Shown here piece after piece: positions 1 to 6,922 of a DNA stretch of 21,262 bases. Origin of the DNA: JBBIOI01 sp037443425 (lineage in GTDB: Bacteria; Desulfobacterota; BSN033; UBA1163); assembly GCA_037443425.1 (NCBI GenBank), contig JBBIOI010000058.1, forward strand, positions 1 through 21,262. Direction: 5' to 3'. The notes below the pieces were generated by a model that saw only the letters and a program-made list of their open reading frames with translations, ran no database searches and was not told the origin of the DNA. Both the position numbers and the translations under genes were made by a program. Numbering within the stretch: position 1 is the first letter of the stretch; each line of letters begins with the position of its first letter.

Positions 1-36
1 AAGGCCAAAAGAACGGAGGCCCGATCCAGTTTCCAT

Positions 37-73
37 GTTGGAGAGGAGATTCCATTAAAACAAGGATTGAAAC
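37..73. CRISPR. Single CRISPR-repeat-like unit at the window edge
   Basis: A 37-base stretch begins GTTGGAGAGGAG and ends ACAAGGATTGAAAC. The ATTGAAAC terminus and overall length are typical of many type I and type III CRISPR repeats. The 36 bases before it (1-36) have the length of a normal spacer, so this could be the last repeat of an array lying to the left. Only one copy is visible, and the bases after it run straight into a decayed excisionase gene, so the array identity rests on resemblance alone. Confidence 0.4.
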
Positions 74-107
74 TAATCAATCATCCAGAGGGATTCGGTC
101 CTATAAC

Positions 108-265
108 GAATCAGAAAAGTTTTTGACTGTCGTCGATGTGGCTTCACTTCTAAGCGTTAAACAGTCTACCATTTACCAGTGGCAAGTCTGGGCGAAATAC
201 CTCACTATCGATTTGGAAGAATTTTACGATTTAAAAGAGAGGACTTAGAAGTATGGATCGAGTGA
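108..265 (+). pseudogene. Frameshifted excisionase-type helix-turn-helix gene
   Basis: Two overlapping frames together make a small excisionase/BldC-type DNA-binding domain. From 108 the first frame reads ESEKFLTVVDVASLLSVKQ, then STIYQW, the usual start of the HTH_17 domain. Near 195 the match moves to the next frame, GEIPHYRFGRILRFKREDL then EVWIE, with a stop at 263-265. A single-base loss near 190-200 explains this. Such proteins set excision direction beside tyrosine integrases, and a decayed integrase starts at 253 overlapping this stop, so the pair formed an int/xis module. No convincing start codon is seen upstream, so the true 5' end is unknown. Confidence 0.65.
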
Positions 266-925
266 CACAAAAAGGAAAGAGAAGCAGAGGAGAAAAAAAG
301 ACCATGGAAATCTTGAAGGAAATATGTCGAGAGAAGCCTGAGAATATTAAAAATATTGTTAAAAAGAGTATTGAAGAGGTCGAAGGGTTAAATTATTGTA
401 GAGGCCATGTCTGGTGGATGACGTTTACTTATCGAGGGAAACAAATTAGAAAATCAACTGAAACAGAGGATCGTAAATTAGCACAGAGGATTTATGACAA
501 GGTGAGAGGTGAAATTGCAGAGGGTAAATGGTTTGAGAAATTACCAGGAGAGGAGAGAAGTTTTAGGGAGTTGATGGAGAAGTTTCTCAGTGAGCATGCT
601 TCAAAAAAAAAGTCAGCAGAAAGATTTAAGGGGATTGCTAATAACTTAATTTCTTTTATGGGTGACCTTATGGTTTCAGAGATTACTCCAAGAATAGTTA
701 ATGAGTATAAGATTAAACGCTATAAGGACGGGATAAAACCAGCGAATTTAAACAGAGAGATTTCCTGCTTAAAAAAGGCTTACAAGGAATGGGAGTGGAT
801 TAAATCTTTTAGGACATAAAGATTTAAAGACTACCCAGAGATATTCTCACCATTACCCTGAAAGTTTGAGGAGTGCTGTTGAAGTTTTATCTGGAGTGAA
901 TTTATCACAATTTTATCACAATTGA
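253..925 (+). pseudogene. Tyrosine recombinase (integrase) with deleted catalytic core
   Basis: The first 188 codons (253-819) read as the N-terminal arm and SAM-like core-binding domain of a phage/ICE integrase: a GHVWWMTFTYRGKQIRKSTE segment near residues 51-70 and the helix-rich NREISCLKKAYKEWEWI near 166-182. The ORF then stops, but from about 802 another frame gives LLGHKDLKTTQRYSHHYPES and continues to a stop at 923-925. That is the C-terminal tail with the catalytic tyrosine in RYSHH. The part that should carry the Arg...His-x-x-Arg catalytic residues, well over 100 residues, is missing, and the frame changes at the junction. The enzyme cannot be active. Its tail ends 50 bases before tRNA-Gln, a common integration target, so this is probably the relic of an integrated element. 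Confidence 0.85.
902..923. repeat. Perfect 11-bp tandem duplication (TTATCACAATT x2)
   Basis: TTATCACAATT occurs twice head to tail at 902-912 and 913-923, at the end of the integrase relic. It probably reflects slippage in decaying sequence. The second copy ends inside the -35 element proposed for the tRNA. Confidence 0.8.
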
Positions 926-951
926 CAAATTATGAGGAAATGGGTTATTCA
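922..951 (+). promoter_or_regulatory. Probable sigma-70 promoter of tRNA-Gln
   Basis: A perfect TTGACA lies at 922-927, and a weak -10 (TATTCA, 946-951) follows at 18 bp. A start near 958 would give a short leader to the tRNA at 977. The -35 overlaps the stop codon of the integrase relic. Confidence 0.45.
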
Positions 952-976
952 TAAATTGTTAAAATTTCAGGTTTTT

Positions 977-1050
977 TGGGGGATCGTTCAACGGTAGGAC
1001 AACGGACTCTGACTCCGTGAATCGAGGTTCGAATCCTCGTCCCCCAGCCA
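977..1050 (+). tRNA. tRNA-Gln (anticodon CUG), CCA encoded
   Basis: A full cloverleaf can be drawn by hand. Acceptor 977-983 (TGGGGGA) pairs with 1040-1046 (TCCCCCA). The D stem is GTTC/GGAC (986-989/997-1000). The anticodon stem ACGGA/TCCGT (1002-1006/1014-1018) closes loop CTCTGAC, giving anticodon CTG at 1009-1011. The T stem CGAGG/CCTCG closes loop TTCGAAT. Discriminator G1047 is followed by an encoded CCA. The gene appears intact despite the dead integrase beside it. Confidence 0.97.
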
Positions 1051-1101
1051 AATAATTTCAATAATTTAGGTATTATGTCCCATTCTTTTTTTGCAGGATT
1101 G

Positions 1102-1145
1102 TGACTGATTTATGACTGATTCTTGCATGATTCATGCCTGATCTT
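1102..1145. repeat. Four imperfect 11-bp tandem units
   Basis: TGACTGATTTA, TGACTGATTCT, TGCATGATTCA and TGCCTGATCTT follow each other with no gap. They lie at the 3' end of a possible minus-strand gene remnant. No function can be assigned. Confidence 0.5.
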
Positions 1146-1259
1146 GTCTAAGATTTCCAATCCCTTCTCTATGCTCTCTTCCATCCTTTTCATATCATAG
1201 GAAAAATACAAACTCATCCAGTTTGCTACATCTTTATAGGATTTCAATTGGGAGGTTGT
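1110..1259 (-). pseudogene. Possible 3' remnant of an unidentified minus-strand gene
   Basis: On the minus strand, 49 codons are open between a stop just above 1259 and the stop at 1110-1112. The text is protein-like: SYKDVANWMSLYFSYDMKRM followed by EESIEKGLEILDKIRHE, an amphipathic charged helix. There is no clear start codon with a ribosome site, and the frame is blocked immediately upstream. It may be the tail of a gene lost with the mobile element. I do not recognise the family, and in DNA this AT-rich an open stretch of this size can arise by chance. Confidence 0.25.
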
Positions 1260-1531
1260 TTATTCGTAGGTTTTTAAAGGGATGGTTGCGCAGGCAAATT
1301 TATTTTTAAATTTTGTAAAGAAATTCTTTCAGCATGGGGCTCAGATCTCTCATTAATACAATTTGTATCATTTTTTCAACACTCTTAATAACCTGCAAAC
1401 TATAATTATATTGTATCTAATATGCTCGCTTTTTTTTATTAAGGTTAGTTTTTACTGAAACATATATCTTTTATGGATTTCTAATCCACTCTTTTAAAGA
1501 TAGGATTAAGAAAATCTCTCATCCTTTTCTC
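1260..1531. other. Gene-free AT-rich spacer
   Basis: No protein-like ORF, RNA or clear hairpin is seen here. It is very AT-rich and lies between the remnant ending at 1259 and the promoter at 1532. Confidence 0.5.
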
Positions 1532-1559
1532 TTGACATAAAATCTTAATAGTCTATAAT
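1532..1559 (+). promoter_or_regulatory. Strong consensus sigma-70 promoter
   Basis: TTGACA (1532-1537), a 16-bp spacer and TATAAT (1554-1559) form a near-perfect housekeeping promoter. The start would be near 1566, giving the cyclic-nucleotide-binding-domain gene at 1776 an unusually long leader of about 210 bases. I see no clear regulatory fold in that leader. A second TTGACA at 1577-1582 lacks a well-placed -10. Confidence 0.6.
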
Positions 1560-1775
1560 AAATATCAATAGTAATTTTGACAAATATCATATCTTAAATC
1601 TACTTTGGTAATTGAAATAAGTTGCACCACTTCCGATCATTCTAATTAAATTCCTACGTTTGTGGAAAACCAAAATTGCAGGGGAAATAAATAATCTATA
1701 TAGAAGTTTTTTTAAAGGCCTTACAAATTGTTTAAAAAAACAAAAAGGAAAAAATAATTTAGTAGGTGGATAAAT

Positions 1776-2249
1776 ATGATATCGAGTGAAATTTTAAAAG
1801 GCTTTAATTTATTTCAGGGATTAAGTGAAAAGCAATTGGAAGAAATATCAAAACTATGTCGTGAAAAAACATATGATGAAGGATCTGTGATATTCACTAT
1901 TGGTGGATTTGCAACAGATGTTTATCTATTGAAAACTGGTAAGATTGATATTCAAATTGAGTTTAAGATATATGATTATGAAATATTGGCAACAATTTAC
2001 ACAGTGAGCAAAGGGGAAATTTTTGGTTGGTCAGCTCTTGTGCCTCCACATAGGTTGACTGCATCGGCAAGATGTAAAGAAAAAGCTGAAGTTATAATGA
2101 TGAATGGTAAAGATTTGATGGATTTTCTTGAAAAGAATAGGGATATTGGATATTTGGTAATGAAAAATCTCAATAGCATAATAAGTTCGAGACTTAGTTC
2201 AACTACAATAGCATTACGACATGAGATACAAAAATTGATAAAAAAATAA
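1776..2249 (+). CDS. Stand-alone cyclic-nucleotide-binding-domain (Crp-like sensor) protein
   Basis: This 157-residue protein is one Crp/Fnr-type beta-roll sensor domain: FNLFQGLSEKQLEEISKLC near residue 10, a YDEGSVIF strand near 33, and a phosphate-cassette-like GEIFGWSALVPPHRLTASA at 80-98. A C-terminal helix follows but no helix-turn-helix, so it is not itself a DNA-binding Crp protein. In canonical cAMP binders the cassette reads FGE..., and the Glu contacts the ribose; here Trp replaces it (FGW). Binding of cAMP is therefore doubtful, and another ligand or a purely protein-protein role is possible. AGGTGG sits upstream of the ATG. It is the only intact coding gene between the tRNA and 3568. 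Confidence 0.75.
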   Translation: MISSEILKGFNLFQGLSEKQLEEISKLCREKTYDEGSVIFTIGGFATDVYLLKTGKIDIQIEFKIYDYEILATIYTVSKGEIFGWSALVPPHRLTASARCKEKAEVIMMNGKDLMDFLEKNRDIGYLVMKNLNSIISSRLSSTTIALRHEIQKLIKK

Positions 2250-2435
2250 ATATTATTGAAATTTAAAAATTTATAATTCAATACGGCAGGATTTGGAGTC
2301 ACCCATTTAAAAGGCACCTTTCAAGAGAAAAAGGTATTTCTTATTTCTATTGTAAGAAAAAAATCTCTTATTTTCATCCACCATGTATTTACGTGTTAAA
2401 TTGAAAGATTTTTTACAAAAATCCTTTATTTATCA

Positions 2436-2578
2436 GTCATTGCGAGCACCCACCAAAGGGTGCGTGGCAATCCGATGAAGTCATTGCGAGCCCGAAGGGT
2501 GTGGCAATCTCATAGTTTTCTTGCTTAGCTCGGAATGACAAATCTTAAGAGATTGCTTCGGCTTTGCCTCGCAATGAC
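2436..2578. repeat. Cluster of CATTGCGAG-type palindromic repeats
   Basis: GTCATTGCGAGC starts at 2436 and again at 2480. The inverted form (AGCTCGGAATGAC, then CCTCGCAATGAC) closes at about 2539 and 2578, with internal GTGGCAATC/GAGATTGCTTCGG segments. This is the widespread REP/BIME-like family whose copies read CATTGCGAG...GCAATCTC. It forms hairpins and lies entirely between genes. Confidence 0.8.
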
Positions 2579-2815
2579 AATATAGAATCGCTCAATTTAG
2601 ATAAAGGGTAATGTCTTTTGATAGCGCAGTTTTCTTCCTTTTCGATTCGGAGGAAACACCTCTCATTGATCTTAGAGGCTTGATTTGTTTCTTACAAAAG
2701 TAGCCCATCAGAATCAAGGTCTATAGAGAAACGAGAGCATCTATCCAATATATTTTTGATACCTTTTTAATTCCTACCTACAAATAGTTGTTCTCCAATT
2801 AATGGAGGATGGTGA

Positions 2816-2989
2816 GCATTCTTCAATGGAGAAAAAGAACCTCCTCCACTCGAACCCAATGTAGTTATTGCAGTGGGGAATTGTGGTTTATATTTTGGGC
2901 CATGGGGTGTACGTGTTGAGGATACAGTATTAGTGGGAAGAGAAGGTTCCACAATTCTTACACGTTATCCTAGAAAATTGGAGAGTTAA
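2816..2989 (+). pseudogene. 3' remnant of an M24 metallopeptidase (Xaa-Pro aminopeptidase type)
   Basis: One frame, open from the stop at 2813-2815 to the TAA at 2987-2989, ends with GVRVEDTVLVGREGSTILTR and YPRKLES. This matches the C-terminus of the M24 pita-bread fold, where G-V-R-x-E-D-T-x-L-V carries the last metal-binding Glu. Upstream, EPPPLEPN recalls the HEPP region, but the preceding EPG metal-ligand motif is absent and the frame is blocked by TGA. Only the last quarter of the gene survives. The minus-strand ORF over the same bases is only its shadow. Confidence 0.6.
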
Positions 2990-3567
2990 GAATAATCTTT
3001 CTATTTTTCAAAATGTTTTACTTACAAAGGGAGTTATAAGAGTTGATTTATAACTTTCCATCTAATCCAAAAAAGAATTGTTTACAGAGATATTCATTAA
3101 GTTTGAATATTGATTTCTCAGGAAAGATGGTGATACATCGAGATCAGATTGAATTTAATAAGTATCTTTACAGGGAAGAAATCTATTAAGAGAAAGTTTA
3201 GTTAATCAAATCTTGTAAATACATCTTATCTTTAAAAAGGGCAGTGATGAAAGCTTCTTAAACCACATATTTTTTATGCTACAGTTTCAATATCAATAAA
3301 ATTAAGGTTTTGTTCTATTCATCGGTTTAAATCGGGATTCACAATATTATTCAATGCGAGCTAAGGGTTTTATATCCAAGGAGTTAATTAATATCTTCGC
3401 TACTTGAAGAAAAATAAGTTTTGTGATGGAATATGAAATAAGGAACTGGATGTTTATTTGATTTTTAAGGGTTAAAAATTTTATCCTGAGATAGAAGGCC
3501 AGGCGGAATAAAGATTTGTCGAACCGTCGAAGCGTATGAGAAGATTTTGAAAGGGGTAAGGTAATAG
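2990..3567. other. Long gene-poor spacer
   Basis: No recognisable gene. One open stretch at about 3035-3189 (+) ends MVIHRDQIEFNKYLYREEIY and looks mildly protein-like, but it lacks a start and a known motif. The flanking gaps 2250-2435 and 2579-2815 likewise show nothing beyond the repeats and the peptidase remnant. The region reads as eroded mobile-element or intergenic DNA. Confidence 0.45.
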
Positions 3568-3795
3568 ATGGGAAGGCATGTGTGTAGTGAGGAGTATTTA
3601 GTTGAGTTTATCAGGAGAAATCCAGGTTTGACTAATTATCAATTGAATGAGCGGCTTGGCAGGGGAGTGAATGTAGGGTTGAGGAAGTTACTCGCAAAAG
3701 GGTTGGTTTGGCGAGAGAAGGGATTTGATCCATCAACGCTTCGCTCTGTGTATAAATATTATTGCAGGGGTAATGGGGATAGTTGGAATAAGTAG
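3568..3795 (+). CDS. Small winged-helix-like protein
   Basis: This 75-residue protein has a helix-turn-helix-like core: LVEFIRRNPGLTNYQLNERL, then VGLRKLLAKGLVWREKG, resembling the recognition part and wing of a winged helix. This suggests a small DNA-binding regulator, but I cannot name a family. An AGGGGTAAGG stretch precedes the ATG. The next gene starts 13 bases after the stop, so the two are probably cotranscribed. High Gly/Arg content and small size fit mobile-element cargo. Confidence 0.5.
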   Translation: MGRHVCSEEYLVEFIRRNPGLTNYQLNERLGRGVNVGLRKLLAKGLVWREKGFDPSTLRSVYKYYCRGNGDSWNK

Positions 3796-3808
3796 ATGGG
3801 GAGATAAA

Positions 3809-4008
3809 TTGGCTAAGGAGAGGAGATGCGGGACATGTAAGTATTGGGAAGACACAGAAGAGACTATAGGTTTGATAAACGAGCGGTTGGGCAGGTGCAA
3901 TTTTGCTGATGGTTATATTCCATTTTTAGGTCTTCAGGGGGTTTTTGTTGTTGAGGGCAATGTGATGATTGTCCTGACTGGGAAGAAATAGAAGAGGGGA
4001 CTGAGTAA
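3809..4008 (+). pseudogene. Small Cys-rich (zinc-binding type) protein, broken by a 1-base frameshift
   Basis: A TTG at 3809 has GGGGAG five bases upstream and opens LAKERRCGTCKYWEDTEE, followed by GLINERLGRCNFADGYIPF, a Cys-rich pattern. In this frame the end (3991) is non-protein-like. From 3955, re-reading one base, another frame gives GQCDDCPDWEEIEEGTE and stops at 4006-4008, one base before the next gene's ATG. The completed C-x-x-C pairs and the tight junction argue that the true gene spanned 3809-4008 and lost one base around 3953-3957. An upstream in-frame ATG at 3773 is a less likely start. Function is unknown; two C-x-x-C-type knuckles suggest zinc binding. Confidence 0.55.
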
Positions 4009-4009
4009 T

Positions 4010-4342
4010 ATGTGTGACTGTTATGTGGAGCATTGTAAGGGTTGTGGGTATGCGTTTCCTGTTCATCTTGGGGATTTTGCCACGGAAAGAACGGAGATAT
4101 ATGTGTTATGTGATGGTTGTTGGGATTGTTTAAAAAATGATGTAAAGCAGGCTGGGTTTCCTGGCTGGAGAGTATTTAAGATTGAGGAATCGAATGATCC
4201 GGAAGATATATGGGGAAGGGGAATGGCAATGGTTTATTTAACTGAGAATGCGTGGGAGCACAGGGATATGAATCATCCGAATGTTTTTATGTATAAGATT
4301 ATGGATGAAGGGAGAAGTTATAAATCAGAGGAAAAGATTTAA
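4010..4342 (+). CDS. Hypothetical Cys-rich small protein
   Basis: This 110-residue protein starts with MCDCYVEHCKGCGYAFPVHL and has further cysteines at CDGCWDC near residues 34-40, a likely zinc-ribbon arrangement. The rest is acidic and aromatic-rich with no motif I recognise. GAGGGG lies upstream of the ATG, and the start is one base from the end of the reconstructed upstream gene, so it belongs to the same small operon starting at 3568. Its context (integrase relics, decayed genes) suggests mobile-element cargo. No function can be assigned. Confidence 0.5.
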   Translation: MCDCYVEHCKGCGYAFPVHLGDFATERTEIYVLCDGCWDCLKNDVKQAGFPGWRVFKIEESNDPEDIWGRGMAMVYLTENAWEHRDMNHPNVFMYKIMDEGRSYKSEEKI

Positions 4343-4395
4343 AGTAAATAAACAATATTAATTTCTGTCATATGTGTGTAATTAAAAAAATCGGA

Positions 4396-4594
4396 GTGAT
4401 AATTTTTTATAATCTGACTTCTGAAAAGAATGACAAGCCGGACGGCCTGCGCAATGAGGAGAGTGTCAGGGGCCCTGTAGAGGAGGGGAATGTAGGGTCT
4501 AAGTAAGAGATGTCCGGCTTGGATGTGATTGAGATGGAAAGTTTATTGGTGGGAAGAGGCAGTATAATTGAAAAGGATAATTCAAAAGGATAAT
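4396..4594 (+). pseudogene. Possible interrupted ORF, perhaps a group II intron RT N-terminus
   Basis: One frame reads KNDKPDGLRNEESVRGPVEE then GNVGSK, meets a TAA at 4504-4506, and continues in the same frame as EMSGLDVIEMESLLVGRG. The charged, low-complexity style recalls the leader part of some group II intron reverse transcriptases, which precedes an RENLL-type start of the RT domain. No RT domain follows, and the end carries a tandem duplication of AAAAGGATAATT (4571-4582, 4584-4595). This identification is a guess from resemblance; it could equally be chance ORF over a structured RNA. Confidence 0.2.
4434..4521. repeat. 88-nt inverted-repeat unit with internal stems
   Basis: CAAGCCGGAC (4434-4443) is the exact reverse complement of GTCCGGCTTG (4512-4521). 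Inside, GGCCTG (4444-4449) can pair with CAGG/GGCC (4467-4474), and CCCT (4473-4476) with AGGG (4494-4497), which would make a multibranched RNA. It lies 187 bases before the molybdopterin oxidoreductase ATG. No known riboswitch core was recognised. Confidence 0.5.
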
Positions 4595-4708
4595 TAAATA
4601 AGGGAATAAAGTTTTAAGAATGGATATTTTTAGCATCCTATGAAGTTAATTAAAATAGGTCTGGAGATGTAGTACTCATACAAAAAATTTTAACATTGGG
4701 GGTATATT
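4522..4708. other. Leader region of the molybdopterin oxidoreductase gene
   Basis: AT-rich, with no clear promoter. GGGGG at about 4698-4702 serves as ribosome site for the ATG at 4709. Confidence 0.4.
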
Positions 4709-6889
4709 ATGGAAAAGAGGGGTTGGTGTGGTCCATGTCATCATCGATGTGGGCTCAAGTTAAAGATCCAGAATGGTAAGATAGTATCTGTGATAGGAGA
4801 TGAGGAACATCCTTTTAGTCGTGGATTCATGTGTAAGAGGGGGAAGACTATTCTTGAGCATCTATATCATGAAAGCAGATTAAATTATCCTCTTAAGAGG
4901 ATTGGAGATAGGGGGACAAACGAATGGAGGAGAGTTTCCTGGGTGGAAGCATTAGATGAGATCTCGGATAGACTTGCAAGGATAAGGGAGGAATATGGGC
5001 CGGAGTCTCTTGTATTTTCACATGGAACATACAGAACCTATGGGTGGCCAATAAAGAGGTTTTTCAATCTTTTTGGGTCTCCCAATATTATGGGTGCACA
5101 GAGCATTTGTAGATGTCCTTCATGGATTGTAGAGTGGGCTACTTATGGGAGTCCATGTTTTCCAGACATAAGAAATACTTCTCTTATTGTGCTTTTTGGT
5201 TCACATCCAAAGGACTCAGCGCCTCATCCTTTGTGGGCCGGAATAAAAAGGGCCAAGGAAAGAGGTGTAAAGCTCATAGTTGCTGATCCTGTGAGAAGTG
5301 ATGAAGCAGAGCTTGCAGACATATGGCTACCTTTAAGGCCTGGGACTGACCTGATGATATTGCTTTCATGGATAAAACTTATCATAGAAGAAAACCTGTA
5401 CGATAAGGAATTTGTAGAAAGGTGGTGTTATGGGTTTAACAGGCTTGTTGAACTGGTAAGAGGTCATTGTCATGATGAGGCCGAGAGGGTGACAGGTGTT
5501 TCAAAAGATCTAATTCTTTCTTCGGGAAGGGTCTTTGCGACTACAAAGCCTGCGGTTTTCCCCTGGGGTCTTGGTATGGATAAGCAGGGGGTTAATGCAC
5601 AGCAGGTTCAGAGAGCGAGGCTTATCCTTTCTGCGATTACAAATAATATAGATATAAAAGGTGGGGAACTTATTGGAAGAGGAGGAGGTCTCAGTTATAT
5701 AACAGATTATGAGATGGAATTAAATGATAAATTAAGTGAGGAGCAGAAGAAGAAGCAGCTTGGTGCTGATACATATAGACTTATGGCCTATCCGGGATGG
5801 GAGATGATAAGAAGTGCTACTGAAAGACTTCCAAAGGATTATATCATTCCTCCTAATGCGGAATTTGGGGCTTCTGCACATGCGCGGGTTGTTTTTGAGG
5901 CGATGCTGACAGGGAAACCTTATCCTATAAAGGCGTTTTTTTCGCAGGCAAGTAATCCTTTAGTAACCCTTCCGAATCCGAGAAGAAGTTATGAGGCTTT
6001 AATGAGGGCTGAGCTTGTAGTTGTCATGGATTATTATATGACACCAACTGCGGTGTTTGCGGATTTTGTTCTTCCTGCTGCCTGCAGCCTTGAGAGGGCA
6101 GACATCCATGATATGCATGGTCTTTCAAGTTTCATTTTAGCAAATCCAAAAGGGATTGAGCCATTATTTGAAAGGAAGGATGATTACTTTTTTTGGAAAG
6201 AGCTTGGTAGGAGGTTTCATGAAACTGAATACTGGCCATGGGAGACTATGGAAGAGGCCTTGGATTATAGATTGAAGCCATTGGGTTTGAACTTTAGTGA
6301 GCTTTGTGACCGTTATATCATTTCTGGGGAGGGTGGATATAAGAGATACGAAAGGTATGGGTTTGCTACAAATACGGGTAAGATTGAATTATACTCAACA
6401 ATTTTTGACAAACTTGGTTATGATCCTTTACCGAATTATCGAGAGCCTCCTGAATCTCCTATATCAAATCCAGACTTATTTAAAGAGTATCCCCTGATAC
6501 TTTTAACAGGGACAAGATTTATGCCTATGTATCACTCAGAGCTCAGGCAGATTAAATCAGCAAGAGAGCAGAGGCCTTATCCATTTGTAACTATTAATCC
6601 GATTACTGCAAAAGAGTATGGTATTTCTGATGATGATTGGGTAGTTGTAGAAAATAGGCATGGAAGTGCGAGATTCAAGGCGCAGTTATCTGAAGCTATA
6701 CAGGAGAATATGATCCATATAGAGCATGGTTGGTGGTATCCTGAGAAAGAGGGCAAAAGGCCAATACTTTTTGGGGTATTTGAATCAAATGCCAACAATC
6801 TCTGTCCTGACGGTGATGAGTTTGTAAGTAAAGAGATAGGTTCTTGGCCACATACTGCACTTTTATGTAGGATAAGAAGAGAAAAATAG
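4709..6889 (+). CDS. Molybdopterin (bis-MGD) oxidoreductase, DMSO reductase superfamily
   Basis: A 726-residue Mo/W enzyme. The N-terminus binds a [4Fe-4S] cluster with Cys7, Cys10, Cys14 and Cys42 (C-x2-C-x3-C-x27-C). Family landmarks follow: GAQSICRCPS near residue 130, where the metal ligand (probably Cys) is expected, then ADIWLPLRPGTDLMIL near 210, GMDKQGVNAQQ near 290, a C-terminal cofactor-binding domain with GTRFMPMYHSE, IEHGWWYPE, and GVFESNANNL near the end. There is no Tat signal, so it should be cytoplasmic. Neither an iron-sulfur electron-transfer subunit nor a membrane anchor lies beside it. Relatives include acetylene hydratase, polysulfide/thiosulfate reductase and aldehyde or phenylacetyl-CoA oxidoreductases; the substrate cannot be read from sequence alone. 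The start with GGGGG upstream is convincing. Confidence 0.9.
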   Translation: MEKRGWCGPCHHRCGLKLKIQNGKIVSVIGDEEHPFSRGFMCKRGKTILEHLYHESRLNYPLKRIGDRGTNEWRRVSWVEALDEISDRLARIREEYGPESLVFSHGTYRTYGWPIKRFFNLFGSPNIMGAQSICRCPSWIVEWATYGSPCFPDIRNTSLIVLFGSHPKDSAPHPLWAGIKRAKERGVKLIVADPVRSDEAELADIWLPLRPGTDLMILLSWIKLIIEENLYDKEFVERWCYGFNRLVELVRGHCHDEAERVTGVSKDLILSSGRVFATTKPAVFPWGLGMDKQGVNAQQVQRARLILSAITNNIDIKGGELIGRGGGLSYITDYEMELNDKLSEEQKKKQLGADTYRLMAYPGWEMIRSATERLPKDYIIPPNAEFGASAHARVVFEAMLTGKPYPIKAFFSQASNPLVTLPNPRRSYEALMRAELVVVMDYYMTPTAVFADFVLPAACSLERADIHDMHGLSSFILANPKGIEPLFERKDDYFFWKELGRRFHETEYWPWETMEEALDYRLKPLGLNFSELCDRYIISGEGGYKRYERYGFATNTGKIELYSTIFDKLGYDPLPNYREPPESPISNPDLFKEYPLILLTGTRFMPMYHSELRQIKSAREQRPYPFVTINPITAKEYGISDDDWVVVENRHGSARFKAQLSEAIQENMIHIEHGWWYPEKEGKRPILFGVFESNANNLCPDGDEFVSKEIGSWPHTALLCRIRREK

Positions 6890-6922
6890 TGGTATCAGAG
6901 GAGGGTAATTCGGATTCAATTA

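Noticed and set aside
1577..1599. A second promoter from TTGACA at 1577
   Set aside because: The only -10-like sequence is about 11 bases away, too close.
1997..2317. Minus-strand ORF of 106 codons
   Set aside because: It overlaps the cyclic-nucleotide-binding-domain gene, which has clear motifs and a ribosome site. The antisense protein shows no motif.
2767..2952. Minus-strand ORF of 61 codons
   Set aside because: It is the antisense shadow of the M24 peptidase remnant, which has family motifs on the plus strand.
4434..4521. Molybdenum or tungsten cofactor riboswitch ahead of the Mo enzyme
   Set aside because: Location is suggestive but I could not match the known conserved core, so it is listed only as an inverted-repeat unit.
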